Positions 34,161-46,384 are shown, counted from the first letter of the stretch. The stretch: DNA of 64,000 bases from Gnetum montanum (GCA_015680685.1 MNCI01007763.1:42970-106969); one strand, 5' to 3'. Numbers and translations are program-made. Notes: generated by a model from the letters alone, not told the origin.

Positions 34161-36650
34161 ATGTCTTCTTCCTTTCGCAAATGTGAAGATGTCAAACCGT
34201 CGATTCCACAAGAGTGCAAAGTGGTATATACTCATTCAAATGAGTATGTATTGAACTTTATCTTCATCCTACATTAGGATGAATAGTTGCAATGGCATGA
34301 TATGAAGGGCAACATTGTCTTGCCCCCTAATCAATCTATGCCTAGGATGCTATTTCAAACCCTTAAGAAGTTGGTCATTGTATATCTTCACAAAGAATAC
34401 ATTGTTAATGGTTATGACACTTGGAACTACTATCCCACTAAAACACAACGCAAGTGTGATTAACATCAAGAGAAACTCTATGAGGCTATGAAGGGAAAAC
34501 ATTTCACTAATCCCTTATTCCTACTAGATCAAGATGACAATGAGAATCCTCCCTTTGAAAGTTCTTAACATGAAGATTCTCCATCCCCTATTATTGGCGA
34601 TGATAGTGTGACCCTAAACCTGCAATCCAATATTCATAAACTAGGTTTAAGCAAAAGTGAGAGCCAAGGTAGGGACTCAAGAAAACATTACAATAGCAAG
34701 AGATATAAGGATGGTGATCATAATTAATGAAAAAGTGATGGCAAACACCGTGGTGAGGAATACTATAGTGGTAGTGGTAATTCACCTTCCTCTCCATCCT
34801 CTTCATCCAATTCCAAACATTCCTCTTCATCTATTGGTTCTCATAGAAGCCATCATCGAAATAATTATGATGAAGGTGATCAACAAGATAACAATGATCA
34901 TAAAGACCACCAACACTAGAAAGGGGTGGCCAAAACCATCATCAATGTAGTGATGATGATGAACCTCTATTGGTGACTTGAAGTATGCTCAACATTGCAA
35001 AGGCAGTGAGAATTCCAACCAAGCATAGAAAAGATAGCCAAATCAAGAGCTTAGACATGAATAATATCTTAAGATTCGAGGGGGATACAATTTTGATCTG
35101 CAAACACATCTACAAGATTTCCATGATGTATGTGCCTTATAGAACAAAGAAAATGAATGGCAGAAACTCAAGATCTTCCCTAGGACACTCATCAAGGAAG
35201 CTAAAAGCTGGTACCAATCCGTCGAACCAGAATCCATTCATCAATGGATTACCATTTTAGAGCTATTTAATGATAAATACCAGACATACTCCAAAGTGTC
35301 TAATGTAAGAAGGAAACTCCAAGGCTATAAATAGGGAACACATGAACCCTTAGATGCCACCATGGGTAGATACTACTCACTCTTACACCAATTCCATGAC
35401 TATGATTATACTCAGAGGAAACAACTTCATCACATTATAGATGAGCTTAGAGTAGAAACTAGAAGAACTCTTGGGATGTATGCCCAAGGGAGATTGTCTG
35501 AACTAAGAGCTCATTAGATCCAAAGGCTAATTGAGCAAGTAGCAAAATAATAACATGAACTACAAAAATGGGAAAGTGTGGAAGAGTATAATAGGAATCC
35601 TTCCATTAGAAAATAGAAGGTCTAATTTTATAATGAGGAGGAGTCACCACTTGATGAAGTGGTGAATAGAAAAACCTTACCCATCCAAAATTTTGTTTCT
35701 AATATTTTGGCAAAGGTTGATAAATTATGGGACTCTTTGGATAAAAAATTTTAAACCGCTATGAAGATCACTAAAGAATCTAAAGAGCAAAATATTGATC
35801 GTAACTGTAGGAGGTGAAAAGAAGCTAAACATGCCTACCAAAGAGGTAAGGGCAAAGATGTGACCATAAAGGAAGTTGTGAAAACTAACTCTGATGATGA
35901 AATTGATTGTGACATTTGTCAATACAAACACCCAAAGGGTTGTTTCCCAATAGTGTCACAATTACAAGAGTCTAAGGTGTACGCATTAAATCCTTAACTA
36001 GCATGTAGGCAAGCACCTACATGATTGCCTTATCCTCAAGGCAATCCAAGGTAGTTCCACCAACAACAACAAGCTTACTATCCAAGTGAAGCTTCTTCAC
36101 AACCTTATGTGAACAATATCAATAATGGTATCAATCACAATCATGGAAAATGCCACTGCCAAGGCAGTAGTACCCTTACAGGCAAACAAATCCATACAGG
36201 TACTATGTTTAGCAACTAGTCTCTCCAAGAAGTTCTGCAAGTCATACCTCATTTTAGCATCATAGTTACCCTCTAAAGTGTCACTTAACATACTCACCAT
36301 CCACTGGAGGGAAAAACCCAAATCCATACCATCCTTCATATCCATCTACACCCAAACTTCTATCTTCAATCCAATTACCTCCTGCTCCATCCATCCAAGG
36401 ATGAGATTCCTTGACAATTGTAACAATGAAATGCTATGAGGGTTGTACATTCACAATCAGCTTTCCAGCCAAGTGGTTCAGACAATCAATCTAGAAAAAG
36501 ATCCTTCTTCTAACCCAATAGTCCTCTTCAACCCTCATAACCCAGTCTAGTTGATTATCTCCAATACCCTCATCCTCTACATCAAATACCTTTGAGTGCC
36601 CTTCAAACCAAGTGTCACCTTATATTCACACTATAATGCTAACTCATGTT
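34161..36650 (+). pseudogene. Element C gag (broken)
   Basis: Start ATG 34161 (MSSSFRKCEDVK), 134 nt past the primer site. After an N-terminal region (KGNIVLPPNQSMPRMLFQTL) comes a capsid-like segment about 35060-35500 (FPRTLIKEAKSWYQSVEPE, then RRTLGMYAQGRLSELRAH). A basic linker precedes the zinc-knuckle-like CDICQYKHPKGC at 35908-35943, CX2CX3HX3C. A Gln/Pro/Tyr-rich tail follows to the protease. Several in-frame TAG codons stand at likely Gln positions. Confidence 0.78.
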
Positions 36651-36669
36651 ATTTATAACTAGTTCAATG

Positions 36670-39600
36670 TTGGAAATCTTCCCATGAAAAGATCTAACCT
36701 AGGAAGACAACTCATTTACCTGCATATTATTGGACATGAGCCATGTAAGGCTCTTCTTGACTCTAGTTCTAGAGTTAATCTCATCTCCCATGGCATGTAC
36801 AAGGCTTGGAACCTACCACCTCTCAAGAATAGCAACATCCATCTAGATTTGGCAAATCAGTCAATTACTATTCCTTTGGGACTAGTGAAGGACATTGTGA
36901 CCATAGTTTGTGGGTGGTTCTATCCTACTAATTTTCTAGTGATCAAGGTTGAAAACTACAAAAGTAACTTTTCCATTATTATGGGAAGAGCTTGGTTAAG
37001 CACAGTTGATGCACATATGGGCACAAGGGATCTCTCTCTTGAAATTTCCAAAGAAAATAAATTGGGTAGAATAGAGAAGAAATGTATTCCATGCATTGCA
37101 TACAATGATAATGGGTGCAATTACATGCAAAAGATTTGGTCCATCAAAAATACATACATTAAAGCAAGTAATCAATGTGCACATGAAATCAATATTCAAA
37201 GGTGTCTATACACAGTAGCCACAAAACAAAAAGGCACCTAGTGGCTAATAGCTGACTCCTATAGTAGCACATTATGCATGGGACCAACTAAGAGCCTAAC
37301 ATATGCTTATGTTGAAGGAATGGAAAAACTTGAATAAGTTCATTCCCAACTCTTTGATGAAGATGATGATACCTATTGGGGAGAGTTGGAAATCCCTTAT
37401 AACTTCAAGCAGGAACCCCTAGACCTAAAAAATTTACCAAGTGACATGAAATATGCATTTTTAAACAATGGTAAATTGATCATAATAAATGCCAAACTTG
37501 CTCCTAAAGAAAAGAAAAGTTGTTAAAAGTGATTAACAAAAGGCCAATAGCTTTTTCTTGGTCATATCCTAACCTAACAGGAATTGATTTGAGGATATGA
37601 CAATGTTGCATTTACACTAACCTAGCCATGAAGCTTAGAAGGAAACTATAGAGGTGGTTGAATCCCAAATTGAAGTAGATCATCAAGGAGAAAATTGAAC
37701 GACTCCTCAAGGTAGGGTTCATCTATCCCATCGTGGATAGTGAGTGGGTTAGCCCACTCATAATTGTGCCAAAGAAAGATGACAAGTGGTGGGTCTACAT
37801 CGATTTTAGGTTGTTGAATATGGCAACATTTCAAGATCATTTTCCATTGCCATTTGTGAACCAAGTGTTGGTCACCATATTCAAGAATTATTATTATACC
37901 GTCTTGGATGGTTATAGTGGCTATAACCAAATCCAAATTGCACCAAAAGATCAAGCCAAAACAACATTCATAAGTCCCTAAGGGACTTTTGCATATTGTA
38001 AGATGCAATTTGGTCTATGCAATGCCCCTACAACATTTCAATGCCTAGTTCTTAGTATTTTCCAATAGTAGATCAGTAGTGGTATGAAAGTATTCATGAT
38101 GACTTTTTCACCTATGGAGCTATATTTGAGCAAGCCTTGGATTGCCTTGAGCAAGTATTAAAGAGATGTGTTGAAACAAACTTGTAGCTTAACTAGAAAA
38201 AGAGCCATCTCATGATCCAAGAAGGCATTGTGTTAGGGCACTGAATTTTGCAAAAAGGGATTGACGTAGATCCAGCAAGATAAGGGCCATCCAAGGAATA
38301 ACACACCAATGAGAGATAGTTAAAGATGTTTAATCATTCCTTAGACACATTCGCTACTATCGATGATTCATAGAGAATTTCTCTAAGATCACAAAATTGT
38401 TGGTAGTACTTACAAAGAAAGATGCACCTTTCATTTGGACCAAGGAATGTAAACATGCATTCCAATAGTTAAAAGAGAAACTGGTAGAAACACCAATCCT
38501 ACAAATACTAGATTGGTTCAAATCCTTCCACATTATGATGGATGCATCTAGCTATGTCTTAGAAGCAATGCTCACAAAAATGGACAATAAGAAATGTCCT
38601 TACTATATCCACTACATGAGCCAAAGCATTGTGGGAGCACAGCATAGTTAAATTACATCACAATAGAAAAAGAACTAATGGTTGTGGTGTACACTCTAGA
38701 AAATTTCAGGAACTATGTGCTAGGCTACAAAGTGTTTGTGCACACAGACCACAGTTCAATCTGCTTCCTCATGAACAAGCCAATGATGAACCCAAGTGTC
38801 ATATAGTGGCTCATGATTTTGTAGGAATTTGATCTCATGATGGTAGATCGAAAAGGAACTGAGATGTGATCATTGACCATCTATCTTGCTTACAATGGGA
38901 TAATAAAGAGGAGGATAGCCCGCTCTATGATCAGTTTCTACACAAACTCCTCTTTATAGGTGTAATAAATGAACTAATGCCCATAAAAACAACATGATAC
39001 AATGGCATCCTCACCTATCTTCTTACTCAAGAGATGTCACAAGGTCTTGACTTTAAAAAGAAGCAACAAGTTCTTCATTGGGCCAAATACTTAATGAAAA
39101 TCAACAAACACCTCTACAAGGTGTGTATAGATGGTCTACTTTGTTAGTGTGTCCTTGACGAAGATCAACTATGTGTTCTCCAAGATGCTCATGAAGGGCC
39201 TTGTGAAGGCCACTATGTAGGTAGATGCATGGCCATAAAAATCCTGATGGTAGGATACTATTGGCCTATAATGTTTGGGGATGCCCACCAATTTGTCCAA
39301 TCTTGTGAATGTTTTCAATGAAATAGGGGGATGACTGCTCATATGGAAGGTCCTTAATAGTGGATTTAACTAATAGAACCTTTTGACATATCGGGCATTG
39401 ACTTCATGGGTCCCATCACACCCATGTCCAACAGAAAGGCATATATTATCGTAGCAGTCGACTACTACACAAAATGGGCAAAAGCAACAACTGTTACTAA
39501 TTTTACATTGTCCACTATTGCTAGATTTATATAACAAAATATTGTAAATAGGTTTGGGGTGCCATGTTCACTAATTTCTAACAATGGAACTCATTTCACA

Positions 39601-40297
39601 AGTGCCACTTTTAGAAATTTAATGTAATGCTTGGGGGTTAAACATAAATGAACAACACCCTACCATCCCCAAGCTAATAGTCAAGTAGAGGCAACTAACT
39701 AGGAGATCACAAAAATACTAACACAAACCATTAGCAAATATAGGAAAGATTGGAGTACAAAACTTAATGATACCCTCTAGGCTTACCATTCAACATGGAA
39801 ACTTCTTATTGGCTACTCTCCCTATGAGTTGGTGTATAGAAAAATTCCAATGCTTCCAATTCACTCTGAGCTTCATACACTCTCAATAGCCTATGATCTA
39901 AATCTTGACCTAAGTCTAGCACAGAAAGAAAGATTAAATCAACCTAAATGTGCTAGATGAAAATTGATCAATGGCCTTATCTTTGAATGAGGTGCACAAG
40001 GCATTCAGCACGCAATGTCATGACCTCAGAATTGGGAAAGTAAAACTTCAACCAGGAGATAAGGTTCTCTATTGGAACCCCACACATGTACCTCAGAAGG
40101 AAAAATTCAAAACATTGTGGGAGGGACCTTATATAATTGATCAAACCATTCCCTCTTGGGCCATGTTGATCTACAAGCCTAAAAGCCCAAATAAAAAGCA
40201 GTTGGTTAACATCCAACAAGTAAAACCTTTCCCAGAGCCAAGACAGGCTAGTGCAATTACCACCTTGATGAATGGACAACCACGTTCTACTTTTTGA
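36670..40297 (+). pseudogene. Element C pol: protease, RT, RNase H, integrase (broken)
   Basis: Protease 36684-37241, open for 185 codons, with CKALLDSSSRVNL (active-site DSGSS changed to DSSSR) and the flap-side IIMGRAWLSTVDA. RT about 37660-38520: EWVSPLIIVPKK, YIDFRLLN, DGYSGYNQIQIAP near 37907; the FMDD box near 38095 has lost two bases. RNase H about 38520-38910 with HTDHSSICFL. Integrase about 39180-40297: zinc finger CECFQ, VDYYTKW, SNNGTHF (catalytic Asp now Asn), YHPQANSQVE, and C-terminal LWEGPYII. No chromodomain. It ends at TGA near 40297. Confidence 0.9.
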
Positions 40298-40967
40298 CTC
40301 TCCTCCTTCCAACTCAATCTTGGGGTAGATGGCCATCTGTGCTAACAATCCATATGGCTTCTCAATTTTTCTACTTTTTTTTCCACATTTTTCTGCTTTT
40401 ACAAGTTACTTATCATTCAATTTTTAGATTTTTAGATTTTTCTAATTTTACATCATGTTAGTACCTTTGAACATTTCTTGATTATTTTACATTTTCTTAT
40501 ATATTTTACTTTGTTTTATTTCATTCAAGTGTGATATTTCCTCATTTTTTCTAATAAAATTACTTTATTGCCACAAAACACAGTGCATTGTTGTTGTTTA
40601 CTAATGATGGTTTGTGCTTAATGTTGTGATTGTCGATGTCTAGTTTTTATTTTGGAATGCTAATGTCTAATAACTTTGACATGGTTTATTTTTCATGGAA
40701 TAAGCAATGAGTCCACGTCATCTGTCCATCTGACAAACTCTATGGTTTTCCTTGTTTTGGGAATTTGAGGTTCCTTCAATTAAAGAAAATTTTAATTAAT
40801 TGGTAACCTTGGTACTTCTAAAATTAGGAAGGATTCAAAAATTTGTAGAGGATGTGACTTCAAGGGAACTCAATACTCTTTTTACTCTTCTACTTGCTTG
40901 AGTGCTTGAGTGTTTTTCAAGGAATTCTTACCATTCAATTCCAACCACTAATAGGAAGTCAAATAAA

Positions 40968-41120
40968 GTCTTTGAATGGTGTGATTCCCATCAAAAAAAA
41001 TCCAAAACAAAATGATGGGAATTCAAATCACACCCCTTAGACAAAATAAAAAAATAAGTCCTTCCATGGTGTGGTTCCCATTTTTAAAAAATGATAGAAA
41101 TTCAAGCACACTTCTTGGAC
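40968..41120 (+). repeat. Post-integrase module, 2 copies (element C)
   Basis: Two units GTCYTTSNATGGTGTGRTTCCCAT - A-rich tract - ATTCAARNCACACYYCTTRGAC at 40968-41041 and 41058-41120. These are the sense-strand form of the module seen in A, B and D. Confidence 0.75.
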
Positions 41121-41563
41121 AAACAATGGGCTACAAGCACTAGTTATGAAACTAGAAAGGCATGCACCCATGCTTGAAAGTCCCCTCTAACTAAGGTCCT
41201 ATCTCACTTCCTACTTCTCTTTTTTCTTCTCTTTATGGAATGGTGGTTATCTTGTGAAAGCACTCTCATGGCTTGTGTGGGTAGATTAGTCTTAGGGTGG
41301 CAATGCGAAGTCACTAAAAGCATATGGTTTTGGTCTAGACTATGGATCTGCTTAGTTCCTTTTTAAATACAAATTCCATAAGGGACTTCTTATGACCTCA
41401 ATTTGAAATTCCATTCCACCTTCCCCATCATCCATACATGCTACCATAACTCACCTCACTATTAGGTTCTATGTTATGCTCTATGTCTTGGTCTAATGTG
41501 TTTGAATTCTTGGATAGATTCTTTTTTATTGGTCCTTAACTTTTCATGATCATTAATCGACTA

Positions 41564-41652
41564 TGGGGCCCACAGACTCCTTAGTTGAGGCTGTGCAAGG
41601 GCAACAAGGGCATGAGCTGCTATGGGGAGGACCCACTTGCATAGCTCTTGGT
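41564..41652 (+). other. Conserved non-coding block after pol (element C)
   Basis: Sense-strand copy containing CTATGGGGCCCACAGACTC and GGAGGACCCACTTGCATA, colinear with blocks in A, B and D. Confidence 0.6.
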
Positions 41653-41969
41653 TTGGTTAGTTAAGGCTCCTTACCTTTGACATTGCCACAATCCTATCTT
41701 TCGCATATTTCATTATGTATTCTGCTCAGTGCTCCTTAACCTTTTATTTCATTCATCCCTTGAATCTTTTTTCTCCATTTTTTCCAAATTTATGAGCTCC
41801 AACACCCTCTTCTCGTATTTTCATACTGTTCCTAGCCTTTTAAGCTTTTATTTTACCCCAATTTCATTCAAAAATTCCTTGTATTTTGCAAGTTTGACCA
41901 AAGTCAATGATCTTCTATGGTGCTTAATAGCCCCATCAACAAGGCCTCATCAACACAGTGCATAAATCT

Positions 41970-41977
41970 TATATATA
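41970..41977 (+). promoter_or_regulatory. Internal TATA box upstream of ORF3 (element C)
   Basis: TATATATA preceded at 41930-41956 by CCCCATCAACAAGGCCTCATC, units like those of the LTR U3. The donor at 42124 is about 150 bp downstream, as in A and B. Confidence 0.5.
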
Positions 41978-42124
41978 CCACCATGCAGTTAGAAATTTTT
42001 GTCATTTTCCTTATAACACACAGGGAGTTTTTACAACTTTTCAAAGCCCAAAACCTTCCAGTGCCCATAACTTCCCAACCATTTGTCCTAATCACTCCAT
42101 TTTTCGATCCTAGACTTACTAGAG

Positions 42125-42434
42125 GTAAGCTCTTTATTGTGGGGACTACAAACCTTAGGGTTTTCAATAAAATTCTTTTGAAAATTTTTCTAAATCCCCC
42201 AAAGGATTAATAAACTTAACAATATACAAACATCAATTTTTTCAAGAGTTAACCCTTTCAATAACCTCTGGAATTATTTATTAATAATAACACATAAATA
42301 AAATAAAAATTAGAGTAATTAAATTAGCCATAATCACAACTTAGCCAAGTGTAACTATCCTTAAGAGATAAAGGTATCTCAATTGCTTCATGTTACACAA
42401 TGATTGCTAACCCATGGTCTCGTTGTGATTACAA
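42125..42434 (+). other. Predicted intron in the ORF3 leader (element C)
   Basis: Donor CTAGAG|GTAAGCTCT and acceptor GTGATTACAA|ATGAC, where the terminal CAG is now CAA by G-to-A. 310 nt, against 304 in B and 127 in A. Confidence 0.5.
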
Positions 42435-45293
42435 ATGACACCAAAACCGAAACTCCTGTAGGAAGGAGAACCCTCTCAACCAAGGGAGAAGCATCCCAAA
42501 GTTGGAAGGGGCCAATAAGAATAAGCCCAAGAACTACTAAAGGCAACACATGTAATGGGACCTCTTTGTGAGGAGCCTAAAGTGGAATTTTTTTTGACAA
42601 ATTCTAGAAGAAGAAGTGCCCACTAAGCAATCATAATGAGGAGAAGTGCCAGAACCTACATCAAGGCTTAAAGTCACTTTAACTCAAGCCTACCTTGACA
42701 TCATCAAGTCCCAAGAGATTCAATGATTAATTCTTCAAGAAATGAACTTTGGGTCATTCCTAGAAAAAGATCCAATAGAAGTCCAAACACAATTGCAAAC
42801 CTCTCCCATGTGGCCAATCATCACATCCAATGGGGAATGGTACATGGGAGAGACATATCTCTTCTGAAACAATAGAAGGTTAGGGTCCATAGTCAAAATC
42901 AAGGATATTCATGTATCCTACATGGCCAAATCTATTGCACAATCACTGGGGTTGCCTAATATTAGGAAACAGTTGCCAGAGCTATCAATGAAATGTGATC
43001 TTCAGGAAAAAAGGGAGTAGACTCAACGATGCTACAGGGTTAACGTAAGAAGTATAGCACCCTCACACTGGTTGAGTGCATCTATTTCAAAATTGCAGCC
43101 TATCACCTCAATCCAATGGTAAGGCCCAGTAAGGTAACCACCTTCTTTTCCTGAGCATGCACTACTCTAAGCGAGAAATTTTCTATGAGCCTTCTACAAC
43201 TCACATACTTAGAGATTGAAGTGTTTCAAAGAAAATAAACATGGAAAGAAAACCTTTCCCTTTCTATGCCTCATTTGAAAACTCTACAAAAGGGTAGGAA
43301 TCATCTACTATTCTAATTATATAATCAAGCATGCTCCCTTGGCCTCATGGTCTAAAATTATGAAAGAAAAGATGCCAATAACAACTCAAGAAGAGGAGTA
43401 TCTGCAACCACCATCACCTACTTAAGAAACAATGCTAGAAGCTCGCACAACCATTGAGCACTTGCTCAAAATTTGAGAGCAACTCTTGAGTGAGTAAGAG
43501 TAGCAAGTAGGGATGATTGACGTAGATCCATCTATGTAGAGACCAGTGATGAGTCACCTTAATGAGGTGGCTCAAACAACTAGCCAGATGAAAAGGGGTG
43601 GACCAATTTTCTCTACCCAACAAACATAGTTTCCCGTGAGGTTGGATCCTAATGCTCGAGAGGTAACGGTGTCCTCATCACAATGCCATTTATTTCTAGA
43701 AATCTCTAGGAATGCTACCACTTTCTTGATGTAATTAGAGAAAGGTGAAGGGGCAACTATCCTAGTGATGTAGCACCAAGCGTAGGAGACAACAACTGAG
43801 GTAGTTGTTAATCATGTTGTCAAAGCACTAAATGTACCTATGACATCTGTACCAGATGTATCTACACTTCAAGATGTGTAGACATATGTAGGCATGGTTA
43901 GCAGAAAGTTGAATGTATCCCAACATGAAGAATTTTTGGATCAACTAGTGAGGATTGGGCAACTAATTTTAGATATCTTCAATTTTCTGGAAAACATCAT
44001 TGCAACCCAGTCAGAGATGCTGGACACAAGAGGTAAGTGCATCATCCTGAAGGGGAAACTCAAAATAGCTTAAGCATAAAATCAGCTCTTGGTTGCAAAG
44101 GTTGCTAAATTATGTGCCTACCTTGCTAATCCTACAATCCTCAACCTAATAAAAACCAAAGATGAACCTTTCCAACAACTTCAAGAATGATTTTGAAAGG
44201 CTGAGGAGGAGCTAGTGATGACCATCTTTAACTAATCCATAGTAAAGGCAAAGACCTATTCAATTCAAAAGGACTTGGCTTAAATGCACTAGAAGAATGA
44301 GGCTCTGGCTGCACTAAACCATCGCCTATGTAATGTTGATGCCTAGAAAGAATAAATGCAAGAATTTATTCATCAACAACAAGAGTAGCTTGCCATGGTG
44401 AACACTAAGTTAAGGAGATTGGCCATGAAGAATCAAAATCTATCAATGAAGGAAGTTCAAGCCTTACACCAAAAATCTACTATCAAAATTACCACCTAGA
44501 AGAATGAAGCCTTAAATTTTGAAAGAGTTAAAGATCACTATAGAGACTAGGTTGGCCTACAGAAGGAAGTAAACAAAAAGCACATCCAAATGGTGAAGGC
44601 AAAAATAAATGAAGCCCTCTAGCAACTCCAACAAGGGAAAGAAGTTTGGTAGTCCATCATTGATGGGATTGATGCCTACAATAAAGTAGAGATCCACCTA
44701 AAGGAGTTGCAAATAGAAGAAATGGCAGAGTACATGTAGTTGGCCAATCTCCACTATGTGAACCTGGCTATGCTGACTACCGAATAGCCATGGTCAAAGT
44801 TAGAGAAACAAGTGGCTACCTTGTATTTACTATACAAGGTAGAGTTTAAGCACCATAAAGACACCAAGTAGAAGCTTAATACTACAAATGCTAAACTTGA
44901 AGTTCTTAGAGCATGATTCATAGAACAACGATCAATTGCTGAGAACCTAGCCAAAAGAATGAATGATTACTAGGAGCTGAAGGATATAGTCATGTGTTCA
45001 ACATTAAACACAAATAGTTCACTACCTAGTTTATCAATGCAAAGGAGCTATTTCTAGCAATTCCATGTCCCTGGGTTGCATCCATTCTAACCCACATTAG
45101 CAAAGCTACACGAATGGTGCACAATCCTAGAAGTAAGGAGGAGAAAATGAAAGCACTATTGGAAGCTTTCCACTTTCCACTAGAAGTCATAGCAGTAGCA
45201 AGACAGCCATAGCCACTTCAACCATTTCCCATGCATGAAGCTGATGAAGGTCCCTCAAAACCTTAGGAGCCACCACTGCCTAGGACTATCTGA
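42435..45293 (+). pseudogene. Element C ORF3 (coiled-coil protein, broken)
   Basis: Start ATG 42435 (MTPKPKLL) at the predicted acceptor; stop TGA 45291-45293; about 953 codons. N-terminal part includes MNFGSFLEKDPIEV and MWPIITSNGEWYMGETYLF (42740-42870) and AAYHLNPMV (about 43095-43125). A long coiled coil covers about 43910-44960 (QHEEFLDQLVRIGQL, then KVEFKHHKDTK*KL). Tail EGPSKP*EPPLPRTI. Many stops are TAG at Gln positions of A or B. The length agrees with A and B within about 3%, which argues for one ancestral ORF. Function unknown; a structural or assembly role is only a guess. Confidence 0.65.
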
Positions 45294-45520
45294 TCTTCTC
45301 CACCCAACTTTACACCATCAAGGAACGTGCTATCCAATTTTAAAGAGTCATGTCATGGTGTTTAATTTTGTATCCTAAACACCACCATTTTTATAATGTG
45401 TTGATCCATACACTTAGATAATCCATTTTTTGTCAAGTTAGTCTATTTTTTTTGTGAAAGGTCAGCCAATAATCCCATACCTTCCCAATTTTGTAAAGAA
45501 CATGAGGACAAGTTTTCATT

Positions 45521-45534
45521 CAGTCATGGAGGTA
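45521..45534 (+). promoter_or_regulatory. Polypurine tract of element C
   Basis: CAGTCATGGAGGTA, identical to that of A, ending exactly at the 3' LTR start. Confidence 0.78.
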
Positions 45535-46179
45535 TGATGAGTCATAGTTTTTTTGCTGTGTCAACAAGGCCTCGTCAACACGACCTCGTCGACTAGGCCT
45601 CGTTGATTAAATATTTTATTTATGCATTTAATGTTTTTAATTATTCATTAAATGCTTTCAATTATTTATTAAATATTTTCCAGTAATTAAATTAATGAAT
45701 AAATTAAGCAAGATATATTAAACACATAAGTACGACCACTTCAAGCATAACACATATTCACTTGGTAATACCAGTAGCATTATTGCTTGGTACGCGCAGT
45801 AACGTAGGGATTGGTAACCTAGTAGTCGATACATGGGTTCAAGACATGTACGGAAAGTGGGATTAGATGCTTATGTTAGGACTAGTTAGACACTAGTTAA
45901 TTAGTTAATTTAAATCAGTTAATTCAATTACTCTTATCTCTCTTTGAACACCAAACCATAAAATATAAAATGATAAAAATCAAATTCCCCAATTACACTT
46001 AACCGTACCAATGTATGTCACAAGTGTAATTGGGAAGACAATAATTAACCTTAAGGCGAAGATTCACTTCCTAGAAGACTAGTGTACCATAAACTACAAA
46101 GTCTACAAAATTCGACTAGATGGTGCATGAATGCTTGTGATTCATATGGTTGGGCATAGGGGTACCTCGTCGCTCATCA
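45535..46179 (+). repeat. 3' LTR of element C (645 bp, internally deleted)
   Basis: TGATGAGTCA ... GCTCATCA. It lacks about 286 bp present in the 5' LTR (about 33155-33437), including the TATA box and transcription start. The join CGTTGATTAAATATT has GAT shared by both sides, suggesting a microhomology deletion. Confidence 0.9.
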
Positions 46180-46200
46180 CCACTAGAATAAAATGCCATA

Positions 46201-46384
46201 NNNNNNNNNNNNNNNNNNNNNNNNNNNNNNNNNNNNNNNNNNNNNNNNNNNNNNNNNNNNNNNNNNNNNNNNNNNNNNNNNNNNNNNNNNNNNNNNNNNN
46301 NNNNNNNNNNNNNNNNNNNNNNNNNNNNNNNNNNNNNNNNNNNNNNNNNNNNNNNNNNNNNNNNNNNNNNNNNNNNNNNNNNNN
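46201..46384. other. Assembly gap (184 N)
   Basis: Run of N starting 16 bp beyond the target duplication of element C. No sequence content. Confidence 0.99.

Larger units (their letters stand above)
33078..46179 (+). mobile_element. Element C: full-length Athila-like Ty3/gypsy retrotransposon with ORF3
   Basis: 13.1 kb flanked by perfect 5-bp target duplications CCACT (33073-33077 and 46180-46184). Order: 5' LTR, tRNA-Asp primer site, gag, protease, RT, RNase H, integrase, non-coding spacer, internal promoter and intron, ORF3, polypurine tract, 3' LTR. It is the best reference copy in the window for the family, though its reading frames hold many stops and shifts. Confidence 0.95.

Noticed and set aside
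34591-34950. Opposing ORFs at 34591-34830 (-) and 34657-34950 (+)
   Set aside because: Low-complexity Ser/His-rich part of element C gag read in other frames.
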